Below are positions 1 to 7,877 of a stretch of 64,000 nt of DNA, piece by piece. A program made the translations under genes and the position numbers. Position 1 is the first letter of the stretch. Every line of letters starts with the position of its first letter. This DNA is from Actinacidiphila oryziradicis (lineage in GTDB: Bacteria > Actinomycetota > Actinomycetes > Streptomycetales > Streptomycetaceae): NCBI RefSeq assembly GCF_005047355.1, contig NZ_SUMC01000007.1, forward strand, positions 1 through 64,000, given 5' to 3'. The notes under the pieces are model-generated. The model had not been told where the DNA came from. It searched no databases and saw only the letters and a list, made by a program, of their open reading frames with translations.

Positions 1-395
1 GCGAGTTTGGGTCGGCCCCGGAAGCGTCCTTTGACGGTGTGCGGGACGAGTTCGGCCCGTATTTCGGTGAAGGGGGTGATGGTGAGGTTGCCCTCGGGGA
101 CGGTGGTGGCCTCGGGGTGCTCGGTCGGCACGATCTGGACGGCGTACGGGTTGGGTCCGGCGGTGGCGTCGGGGGTGCGCGGCGGTGCGAAGGTGAGCTG
201 CACGGTGCCGGTGGTGCCCGGGTACAGCCGGATGGTCGGCGGTTCTACGGTGATGTAGGGCGCGATGTCGCCGACCGGCGTGAAGCGGTACTCGTCGACG
301 ACGTCACCGGTGTTGCGCAGCCGCAGCCGTACGGTGGTGGTGCTGCCCGGGTCCACGGTGGCGGAGGCGGGCTCGAGGGAGGTCCAAAGGCTCAC
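1..395 (-). CDS. CIS-locus 'hydrolytic protein' (partial, N-terminal 131 codons)
   Basis: Translation of the minus strand from GTG at 395 gives VSLWTSLEPASATVDPGS and continues without a stop to the window edge, so the C-terminus is missing. The visible part is a beta-rich, Ig-like module (TTTVRLRLRNTGDVVDEYRF, then IRLYPGTTGTVQLTFAPPR, then VPEGNLTITPFTEIRAEL). Proteins with this opening are commonly annotated 'hydrolytic protein' in Streptomyces CIS loci, although no catalytic residues are visible here. An in-frame TAG at 405-407 limits the start to the GTG or the CTG next to it; no clear Shine-Dalgarno is present. It lies downstream of the cargo-like gene on the same strand, separated by two hairpins. 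Its role is unknown; an accessory or structural part of the CIS is the contextual inference. Confidence 0.75.
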   Translation of the reverse strand, partial: MSLWTSLEPASATVDPGSTTTVRLRLRNTGDVVDEYRFTPVGDIAPYITVEPPTIRLYPGTTGTVQLTFAPPRTPDATAGPNPYAVQIVPTEHPEATTVPEGNLTITPFTEIRAELVPHTVKGRFRGRPKL

Positions 396-451
396 CAGCC
401 AACGCTACGCGAGGAGTTGGCATCACATAAGGAGGCAACGGGGCAAGGTCA

Positions 452-495
452 CTGCCCGAATGGGCAGAACGCGGCTGCACCCAGGACGCAGCCGC
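452..495 (-). terminator. Two adjacent hairpins between the DUF4157 gene and the hydrolytic-protein gene
   Basis: CTGCCC/GGGCAG at 452-467 forms a 6-bp stem with a 4-nt loop. GCGGCTGC/GCAGCCGC at 471-495 forms an 8-bp stem with a 9-nt loop. Both lie within 105 nt downstream of the stop of the gene ending at 554. Neither has a T-tract, as is usual for Streptomyces terminators, so termination is inferred from position and symmetry. The rest of 396-553 shows no gene. Confidence 0.45.
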
Positions 496-553
496 ACAAC
501 GAGGACTCTTCGGGATCGCCCGAGTACGCCTCACGCCGCTCGGGGGAGACGGC

Positions 554-2089
554 TTACGGGATGAGGCTGCCGAAGGTGGTCGTGTAGTCGTCCTTCTCGG
601 CCTGGGAGGGGGTGGCCGGGCGGTTCGAGCGCAGTTGGTCCGTGCCCTCGGCGGTGCCGGTGAGCGCTTCCATGGTGTTCATGTCCATCGCGAGCCGCTC
701 GATGTGCGACGCGTGCACCGGCCCGCGCATTTGGATCTCGGTCTCGTTGAAGAAGCCGACGTCCTGGGTCGGTCCGGCGAACGTCATGGCCAGCAGGCCT
801 ACATCGGCGTTGCCCTGGGTGCGGCTGTAGCCGTTGACGAACTGCGCCCGGTCCGCTTCGCCCATGCCGGAGGTCGACACGGCAGCGGACCGCGCCACAA
901 TTTCCGTCGGGGCGAACGGGATGAACGACGTCTGGCGGGTGTCGAACGAGGGGAAGTGGCCGGTGCCGAGAGGACTGATGACGCCCCGGCCGGTCACCTC
1001 GTGCCAGGTTGAGTGCCAGCGCGGAATGCCCCGGTACAGCACGATGCCGCCGTTGAGGTACCGCATCACCATGTCGGCGAGCCCGGCTCTGAGGACTCCG
1101 TTCCGCACGGCCTGGTCATGAATGAAGGCGGTGCCACCGTCCGGAGTGGTGAACCGGTAGAAGCCGCCCTCCCAGGTCATCGCGATCTGCTGGCCCGCGA
1201 CGTCGATCTGTACCTGCGGAGGGCCGGCGGGCTGGGCAGCATGGCCGGTGACCTTGCCCTTGAGCTTGTTGAACATACGCTGTACGGGGACCTCGGAATT
1301 GAACGTCGAGGCCGCGCGCTGGACCACGGGTTCACCAGCCAGCACTCCTGCCTGCTTCGACCGGGCCGTGTCGGCAGCGGTCGGCATGCGCTGCACCGGG
1401 CTCACGTTGCCGCCTCTGGCGGCCCCGACGGTCTCACCCTCGGTCGGAGCGACCGGATCCGGGGACACGGGTGCGCGCATCGCCTGGACCGAGCTCGCCT
1501 CGGCATCCTTCTCGAAATCATCCGATTTATGGGAGACGCTGAATCCGTTGCCGTTGTCGGTTCCCGGGACCGGGCCTGCCGCTTGGTGTTCGAGATGTCT
1601 CATCTCGTGGGCGATGGTGGGCTTGTTCCAAGCGCCGCGACCGAAGACCATATGGCCCTGGGAGGTGAAGGCCTTCGCTCCCAATTCCTCCGCCGCCTGC
1701 TCTGCGAGGGGGCCCCGATGGACCCGGGCGGGTGGCAGTTTCCTGCCGAACCGGCCCTCCATCTCCGTCCTCATCGCCGAGTCCAGGTCCTCGCCCGCGG
1801 AGCTCAGCACTTCGTGTGCCGCGGACCGACGCTGAACCGGCGGTGCCTGTGCGGCGGACCGACGCTGAACCGGCGACTGCTCATGCCCGCAGCCCGCGCC
1901 GTGCTCATGGCGCTCCTCCTCCACCATGCGGGCCACCGCGGCGTTGCCCACGCTGCGTTGCAGGGACAGGATCCCGGCGGGGGTCATGCCTGCGGTGGGC
2001 GGCAGGTTCACGCCGGACGCCGGTTGCGTGGCAGGCTGCCGTGGACGTCCGGTCGCACCGGCTTCTTTCGGCTGCTCCTGCGCGTGCAT
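554..2089 (-). CDS. DUF4157-domain protein with ADP-ribosyltransferase-like C-terminus, probable CIS cargo
   Basis: The start is ATG at 2089 with AAAGGG 6 nt upstream, giving 511 aa. Residues 35-55 carry the motif MTPAGILSLQRSVGNAA, also seen in the two giant proteins next door. Residues about 100-172 match DUF4157, with a zinc-site HEMRH at 161-165 and a third-ligand candidate in FEKDAE at 192-197. VQR motifs occur near 74, 85, 232, 257 and 269. The C-terminal third has the order of an R-S-E ADP-ribosyltransferase: YRG at 352-354, TSF at 387-389 and NETE with E449-x-E451. The reading is: N-terminal loading signal, metallopeptidase-like linker, toxic ADP-ribosylation domain. DUF4157 proteins are known companions of extracellular CIS; the transferase call is my inference from motif order alone. 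The gene is last in the minus-strand arm, 94 nt after the stop of a giant paralogue. Confidence 0.8.
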   Translation of the reverse strand: MHAQEQPKEAGATGRPRQPATQPASGVNLPPTAGMTPAGILSLQRSVGNAAVARMVEEERHEHGAGCGHEQSPVQRRSAAQAPPVQRRSAAHEVLSSAGEDLDSAMRTEMEGRFGRKLPPARVHRGPLAEQAAEELGAKAFTSQGHMVFGRGAWNKPTIAHEMRHLEHQAAGPVPGTDNGNGFSVSHKSDDFEKDAEASSVQAMRAPVSPDPVAPTEGETVGAARGGNVSPVQRMPTAADTARSKQAGVLAGEPVVQRAASTFNSEVPVQRMFNKLKGKVTGHAAQPAGPPQVQIDVAGQQIAMTWEGGFYRFTTPDGGTAFIHDQAVRNGVLRAGLADMVMRYLNGGIVLYRGIPRWHSTWHEVTGRGVISPLGTGHFPSFDTRQTSFIPFAPTEIVARSAAVSTSGMGEADRAQFVNGYSRTQGNADVGLLAMTFAGPTQDVGFFNETEIQMRGPVHASHIERLAMDMNTMEALTGTAEGTDQLRSNRPATPSQAEKDDYTTTFGSLIP

Positions 2090-2156
2090 GACCACCCTTT
2101 CAACGGAGGATCCTTCAAGATTACGTGCGCGAATCGGTGCGGGACAAGGACCGTAA

Positions 2157-2197
2157 GGGCACCCGCAGGGGGACACTTCGCGGTCAGGCGGGTGCCC
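2157..2197 (-). terminator. Hairpin overlapping the stop of the first giant gene
   Basis: GGGCACCCGC at 2157-2166 and GCGGGTGCCC at 2188-2197 are perfectly complementary (10 bp, 21-nt loop). The stop codon of the giant gene (2184-2186) lies in the loop. This could terminate or attenuate transcription into the DUF4157 gene, which starts 68 nt further on. No T-tract follows. Confidence 0.4.
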
Positions 2198-5100
2198 AAG
2201 GTGCTTCTGCGGAGGGCCTGTGCCGCCCAAGTCCCCCGTTCCGGGGTCCCTTCAGCATCTCCTGCACCGCACGCTCGGGCATCCGGATGACCACCGGCGA
2301 GGGGAGCACATAGTCCCGCACGCTGGTGGAGCCGCTCGCGGACCGGACGCGCTGCGTGTGGCGATGGTGCACACGGGCCACGATCCGGAACTCCAGCGTG
2401 AACTGGACGAGTACCGACTTGTCCCTGGGCTTCTGCAAGGGCACCGTGCCGGAACCGTTGTCCGCGCTACTGGTGGCACTACCGGCGAGGTTGCCCGTTC
2501 CCACCACATTGTTCATCCCGGAGTAGTCGGCCCGCACCGGCCCCTCGCCGCCGCCGGGCGACACCGAGGTGCCGTGGCTCGCCGACTGCTGGTGGCCCCT
2601 GGCGGCCGCCCGGGGTGCGTCCAGGGTGCTTTGGGCGAGGGTCTCGAAGGTCATCTCGTCGCCCTCGAGGCGATCACCCTTGTCGTCCAGGGCTTCCAGC
2701 ACGTGACCGTCGAAGAGCCGGGCGTGCAGGGAGCATCTGAGGTCCTGTCCCTCCAGCCCCGAGGCGTGGTTGGCAGGCAGTTCGGCTCCGGCTGACACCA
2801 GCAGCGGCAGTGCCGCGATGAGCCACTCGGTGGACACCGCCTCGCGCTGGGCGTAGGCGGCGGCGTTGCCCTTGCTGTGGAACTTTTCGCTCGCCTGGGC
2901 GTCCGTCACGGTCCGGCGGATCGCCGCCTGCAGCTCCGGCGCGCCCTGGAACCCGTTGACCTGTGCCGACATCGGCAATTGTGCCCCGGTCTCACGCCAC
3001 GTCTTCAGCTTCTCCGGGGCGGCACCGGCGACGGGACTCCACAGGTTCTGGCCGGGCGCCCGTTTGTCCTGCACCGGCCGCAACTGCCTCAGAGCCCTGA
3101 GGTCCTTGTCCAGGGCCCGGTAGACCAGGTGCTGGTCCGTTCCGCCGAGCTTGACCGAGGCCACCTCGCCGTCCGCCGAGTAAAGCTTCAGTGAGGCCTC
3201 GATCGGAACGTTGACTTTGACCGCCGGAGCGGAGCCGTCCACGATGGTCCTGAGGCCGATCTGGCCACGTTCGGCGACGGCCTGCTTCGTTGAAGCGCTC
3301 TTTCCGACCCCCACCCCGGCGGTCCCGCCGGCGCTCCCGATCGCGCTGTCGTTGGGCTGGCCGGTGGCCGTCATCGACGTGTCGATCCCGCTTGCGTCGC
3401 TTTCCGCCCGAGCGGTCGTGCTCTGTGCGACGGCCACTGTGGCGTATTCCATCTCCCGGCCGCTGGTCGGGCCCATCACGGTGCCCGGGCCGGTGCGATC
3501 GACGTGGAACACCGCCCAGTAGGGGGTCTTGCGGCCGCGGAACAGCTCGACCGGTACGCCGCCGTCCATGGCTCCGGCGAGCAGGCCGGTGGCGCCGTCC
3601 CGGTCCAGTACCCGCAGCAGCCGTTGCACATTGTCGTTCGGGTCGGACAGCTGCTGTTGCGGGAGGAGTTCCTTGGCGAGGCTCTTGTCCTTGTTCCGTA
3701 TCTTGTCGCGCAGCTTTCCGAGCAGGGGTACGAAGTTGGGCAGGTCCTCGATCAGCCCGACCCCCAGGGGCAGCCCCTGGGCCAGGGTCAGGGGTAGGGG
3801 CCGTGCCGCTCCGGCCGCCGAACCTCCGGCCGTCTCAGGTCCGTCGGTGGTCCGCCTGTCGTGCGAGGGCCCCGCCGCATCGGCGGCTGCGGTCGCCGGC
3901 TGCTTGCTCTTGGCCTTTTCCGACAATTCCGGGGCGGCATCGGGATCCTTCAAGCCGGCTGCCTTGAGCTGTTCCTCGGTGAGCCAGACGCTGACGGCGC
4001 CCGGCAGGGTCTGCAGAGCCGACGCGACGTACGGACCGCGGGCGTTGACCTTGACCTCGGCCACCATCCCCACCACCAGGTTGCACTGGACGAGGAAAAG
4101 GGGCTTGTCGCGCGGGGCGACGGCGTTGCGCTCGACCGTGCCGCTCAGCACGGCCGTCTCGGTGGTGGTGGTGGTCCGGGCACGGTGGGGCGCCACGGAC
4201 TCGCCCAGCGACCAATGGGGGCCGTGCTCCGTCCCCGCGCCATTGACGCTCGCAGACTTGGTCTTGGCCTTACCGCGCTGGCCGGCGACCTGGTGACCGC
4301 CCAGGGCCATGTTCTCCATCCCGGCCCCGGTCGTTCCGGGCATGACGTGTGGAGCGGTGAGGGCGAAACGGGTGCCGACCGCACCGGTCAGCGCGGCGAG
4401 CCGCCGGGGATAGCGCAGGTTCGTGACCACCCAGCTGGAGGTGACACCCTGGCGCAGCGCCGCCGTAATGGCCTGCGGGCTGAGGTGCTGCTCGATGGCC
4501 AGCCGTGGCGCGAGCCCCTCTGCCTCGAACGCGCTGTCCTTCTTCGACGTCCGGTTGCGGCCGGCAGCCTCGCTCAGCACCTTGAAGGCCAGGTCCCGGA
4601 TCGGCTGACCGTCGCCGACGGTCTCCACGAAATCCCACTCCCGGATGGCGGTCCTCACGCCCGGCAACCGGACCTGGCTGGTCAGTTCCCCGATACCGGC
4701 GGCAGGGAGGGATGTCGGCGTGCGGCGGACTTCCGACCGTGGCCGGGCGTCCAGCTTCTCCTTCGTGTCGCGGTCCACGGTGAGCGCGGCCGGGCTGGTC
4801 AGCGTCACGTCCGTGGGGTCGAACCGTAGCGGGTTGTTCTTGGCACGGTCGTCCGTCGAAGCGATCTGCTCCGCCTCGGCTTCGTCCCGCCCGAAGCTGC
4901 CGGGGGTCAGGGCCCGTTTGGCGGTCCGCTCCCGGGTGGTCATGGTGACATTGACAGCGAAATTCAATGTGGTGCCGAACGAACTCGTCTTGGGGTCACC
5001 GCTGTTCAGTGAATCGGTGCGGGCCGTCGGTCCGGCCTGGTTGCGCCGTGAGCCCCGCCGATGGCCCTCCACCGCGAAACCGGTGGCCAGCGTCTTCGGG

Positions 5101-7634
5101 ATGATGGTGATCTGGGCGGCGGCCCGGACGCCGATCCCCCGGGAGCTGGAGCGGCCGCTCTGCCCGCTGCTGGAGACCCCGGAACTGCTGCGCACCAGCC
5201 AGTCGCCGGCGTCGCCGAGATACTGGATCCGGCCGATCGTGCCTTTGACCCGGATCTGTACGTCGTGGGCCTGCCAGGTGGTCTTGCGGCGCATCCGGAC
5301 CCGTATGCCGCTGGAGAGCAGCTGGTCCTTGTTGGCCCGCAGGTTGGTCTCCGACAGCACCGTGACCAGTTCCCGGTAGTTGCGCCGCTGGACTTCGGCC
5401 TCCTCCGGGGTGACTTTGGCCGCAGCCGGGGCCGTCGCGTCGCTTGCGGCGGACCGGGCGGGACCGAACTCCGAGGGCAGGTAGCCGGCCAGCCGGGGGT
5501 TCTCGGCGAACAGCTTTTCCACCCTTTCGATCAGCGGGGCAGCGTCGAGGTGGTTGAGCGCCACGCTCGAACCCATCGCCCCGAACGGCAGATGGCGGTC
5601 CAGCTCCTTCGGGGTACCGTCCTCGTTCAGCTTCTCTGTGCCGTCCGCGTTCTTCTCGGTCTTGCTGTACAACTTGCCTGCGGTGACGCCGTCGGGCAGG
5701 GGGAGACCGAGGGACTCGGCCTCCTGGGCCCGCATGGTGATCCAGACGTCGAGCGGATGCCGCGCGGTGCGTTTGCCGGGGCGCAGCCGCATCCCGGGGG
5801 AGGACGGGCCGGTGCCCTGGACCGTGAGCCGCACCTGGCTGCGGTAGAGCACCTTTTCGCCCCTGATCTCGGCACCCTGGCGGGTGGACACGGTCTGGTC
5901 GGACGAGGAGAAACGCGTCCGCCGGGCATCCACCTGGGTCATCTGCGTCAATCGCGCGACAGGGACGGGAGCGCCCAGGCCCAGTGCCGGTCCCGCACCG
6001 AACGATCCGCCGAAGCCCTTCTGGGAAGTGTTGCCCCTCCCGTCCTGGGTCTGCTGGTGGGTGCGCAGCTGGGTGCCTCCGATGCCCCAGGCGGGCGTCA
6101 TGGAGACGATCTCGGCGCGCATCCGGTAGGCGCCCTGGGCACTGCCGTCCTTGCTGCCGAGATCCTCGCTGCTCACCCAGCCCGCCAGCAGGCGGGGCAG
6201 GTCCTCCAGCACGGTCGCGGTGGAGGTGGCTTCGTACAGCCGGGCCCGCCCGGCGGATCCGGGCGAGGTCAGCGAGGGGTGCAGCACGGACCCGACCGTG
6301 TCGAACAGGCCCTGGCCGCCCGCGTGGGGGGCACCGGTGTCCTCCACCGCGAGCGGGGCCATGGAGGTGGCCAGCCGCACCTCACGCGCTACCTGTGGGT
6401 GCAGTTTCTCCCCGTGGTCGGGCGTGCGGGCGGCGGTGGCGGGCACCAAGTGCTCGTGCGGGACGCGCATGGTGAGCGTGCCGGAGCCGCTGAAGGCCTC
6501 CGCTGCCCCGGCTGTGCCGTGGTGCTTGACCCGCACGTTGTACCGCACCTTGCGCGGCACCTCGACCGTTCCACCGGCGCTGCGGAGCACACGTGGTTCG
6601 GCCGTGGTTTTCGTCGTGTGGGTGTCGGTGGAGGAGTGGATGCCGCCGCCGGCCGCGAGCGTCACGCCGGCCCACACCGCAGGTGCGGGTGTTGGAGCCA
6701 GAAAGGTGCCGGAGGCGCTGGCGCCGAACCCCCGGGAACTGCTGGAGTCGTGGGTCACCGAACCCGCGGAGCTGCGCAGGTGGTCCACCTTGGTTTTGGC
6801 GCCCTCGGCGACCGCGGCGGCCGCGGGCGCCATCGCGGCGGTCTCCGGCGCGCCCGCGCCGGGGAAGCTCATGGGCGTGTCGCCACGGCCCCGGCCGATG
6901 GAGACCGTGACGTCGTACCAGCCGTTCGGACCCTGTACGGCGAAGGCGCGTCCCCCGCCGTAGAAGGTCTCCGGCCGCCCGGCCAACTCGTCGCGGATCT
7001 CGGCCACCGTGCCGTCGGACCGTCCGATCCTCTCGCACAGCCGGTTGTACACGAACTCGTGCTTGGTCAGCTTGGACACGGTGGACAGCCCGGCCGATCG
7101 CAGCTCCCGCAGGTACGGAGGCAGCCCCAACGGGACGTGCGGCGGGGGGCCGACACCCGCTTCCGTAGCAGATGGCCCCCGCCGCGGCCGCCCCGGCGGG
7201 GCCGCCGGGCGGGCACGGCGGCCGGTCCGGCCCGCCCCACCGGGCCGGGAGGCACGAATGGGGTTCCCGTAGGCGTCGATCTGCTCGATCGCATCGGGGT
7301 CCGCGGCCTGGTCCGCTGTCCGGTCCGCCTCCTCGAAGACGGTGTCGAGCGCGGAGCCGGGAGCACGCTGGACCGGGGCTGGGCCCGGTCCGACAGCGCG
7401 GCCGGCGGACGGCCCCCGGCGCATCGCGCGGGTCGCGGCGGCGTTCCCCGCGCTTCGTTGCAGGGCCAGCAGTGCCTGCGGGTTCAGCGCGGTCGCGCTC
7501 GTGGCCGCCAAGGACGCGGCGGCCGGGGCGCTGCCGTCCTTGTCCACGGTGCGTTCGGCCCGGAGGCGGCCGAGGGCCGGACCGTCCCCGGCTGCCTTAC
7601 TGCTCTCGCCGGATTCCTGCCGCGGTGTGCGCAC
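2184..7634 (-). CDS. Giant modular protein, paralogue 1 (about 1816 aa), putative CIS cargo
   Basis: I do not recognise this family. The start is GTG at 7634 (VRTPRQESGESSK); ATG at 7637 is also possible, but the paralogue upstream conserves only the GTG. AGGGG precedes it. Residues 50-68 read LNPQALLALQRSAGNAAATR, the motif shared with the DUF4157 protein, followed by PVQRAPG. The rest is beta-rich and repetitive: modules end in segments such as LTMRVPHEHL (about 388), VWITMRAQEAE (about 635), VSVWLTEEQL (about 1215) and VVIRMPERAVQEML (about 1785). Helical pieces such as IEDLPNFVPLLGKLR and LLPQQQLSDPNDNVQRLLRV recur in variant form. No signal peptide or membrane segment is evident. It is a tandem duplicate of the 7878-13016 gene, with long identical stretches. 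The modular style recalls giant actinobacterial polymorphic toxins, but I see no certain catalytic site. Cargo or structural roles are both open. Confidence 0.8.
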   Translation of the reverse strand: MRTPRQESGESSKAAGDGPALGRLRAERTVDKDGSAPAAASLAATSATALNPQALLALQRSAGNAAATRAMRRGPSAGRAVGPGPAPVQRAPGSALDTVFEEADRTADQAADPDAIEQIDAYGNPIRASRPGGAGRTGRRARPAAPPGRPRRGPSATEAGVGPPPHVPLGLPPYLRELRSAGLSTVSKLTKHEFVYNRLCERIGRSDGTVAEIRDELAGRPETFYGGGRAFAVQGPNGWYDVTVSIGRGRGDTPMSFPGAGAPETAAMAPAAAAVAEGAKTKVDHLRSSAGSVTHDSSSSRGFGASASGTFLAPTPAPAVWAGVTLAAGGGIHSSTDTHTTKTTAEPRVLRSAGGTVEVPRKVRYNVRVKHHGTAGAAEAFSGSGTLTMRVPHEHLVPATAARTPDHGEKLHPQVAREVRLATSMAPLAVEDTGAPHAGGQGLFDTVGSVLHPSLTSPGSAGRARLYEATSTATVLEDLPRLLAGWVSSEDLGSKDGSAQGAYRMRAEIVSMTPAWGIGGTQLRTHQQTQDGRGNTSQKGFGGSFGAGPALGLGAPVPVARLTQMTQVDARRTRFSSSDQTVSTRQGAEIRGEKVLYRSQVRLTVQGTGPSSPGMRLRPGKRTARHPLDVWITMRAQEAESLGLPLPDGVTAGKLYSKTEKNADGTEKLNEDGTPKELDRHLPFGAMGSSVALNHLDAAPLIERVEKLFAENPRLAGYLPSEFGPARSAASDATAPAAAKVTPEEAEVQRRNYRELVTVLSETNLRANKDQLLSSGIRVRMRRKTTWQAHDVQIRVKGTIGRIQYLGDAGDWLVRSSSGVSSSGQSGRSSSRGIGVRAAAQITIIPKTLATGFAVEGHRRGSRRNQAGPTARTDSLNSGDPKTSSFGTTLNFAVNVTMTTRERTAKRALTPGSFGRDEAEAEQIASTDDRAKNNPLRFDPTDVTLTSPAALTVDRDTKEKLDARPRSEVRRTPTSLPAAGIGELTSQVRLPGVRTAIREWDFVETVGDGQPIRDLAFKVLSEAAGRNRTSKKDSAFEAEGLAPRLAIEQHLSPQAITAALRQGVTSSWVVTNLRYPRRLAALTGAVGTRFALTAPHVMPGTTGAGMENMALGGHQVAGQRGKAKTKSASVNGAGTEHGPHWSLGESVAPHRARTTTTTETAVLSGTVERNAVAPRDKPLFLVQCNLVVGMVAEVKVNARGPYVASALQTLPGAVSVWLTEEQLKAAGLKDPDAAPELSEKAKSKQPATAAADAAGPSHDRRTTDGPETAGGSAAGAARPLPLTLAQGLPLGVGLIEDLPNFVPLLGKLRDKIRNKDKSLAKELLPQQQLSDPNDNVQRLLRVLDRDGATGLLAGAMDGGVPVELFRGRKTPYWAVFHVDRTGPGTVMGPTSGREMEYATVAVAQSTTARAESDASGIDTSMTATGQPNDSAIGSAGGTAGVGVGKSASTKQAVAERGQIGLRTIVDGSAPAVKVNVPIEASLKLYSADGEVASVKLGGTDQHLVYRALDKDLRALRQLRPVQDKRAPGQNLWSPVAGAAPEKLKTWRETGAQLPMSAQVNGFQGAPELQAAIRRTVTDAQASEKFHSKGNAAAYAQREAVSTEWLIAALPLLVSAGAELPANHASGLEGQDLRCSLHARLFDGHVLEALDDKGDRLEGDEMTFETLAQSTLDAPRAAARGHQQSASHGTSVSPGGGEGPVRADYSGMNNVVGTGNLAGSATSSADNGSGTVPLQKPRDKSVLVQFTLEFRIVARVHHRHTQRVRSASGSTSVRDYVLPSPVVIRMPERAVQEMLKGPRNGGLGRHRPSAEAPWAPA

Positions 7635-7788
7635 CATGACCACCCCTGCCACGAGGCGGCGACCTCGTCGTTCAACGTCGTCGGACCATCGGGTTCGGCG
7701 CGTGCGGGGCACCTGGGTGGGTGTAGGGCCCACTTGCCGGGGGAGCGTAGCGCATGACATCCCGTCGTGCACAGGGTGAACCGGAGAT

Positions 7789-7820
7789 GGCCACCGGCTC
7801 AAGTGCTGCTGCCGGTGGCC
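7789..7820 (-). terminator. Strong hairpin downstream of the second giant gene
   Basis: GGCCACCGGC at 7789-7798 and GCCGGTGGCC at 7811-7820 form a perfect 10-bp stem with a 12-nt loop, 58 nt past the stop at 7878. This suggests that the two giant genes are at least partly separate transcripts. The remaining 7638-7788 should hold the promoter of the first giant gene; I cannot point to clear -35/-10 boxes. Confidence 0.5.
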
Positions 7821-7877
7821 CTATGTCTGTGTGCGCCGCTCGGGCGCCGCGCTCGAAGCGCTCGGATACGGGCTGGT

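Noticed and set aside
5061..7757. 898-aa open frame on the plus strand
   Set aside because: It is antisense to giant paralogue 1, Gly/Arg/His-rich and repeat-poor, with no recognisable motif. High GC removes stops in this frame; the minus-strand protein has a paralogue and real structure.
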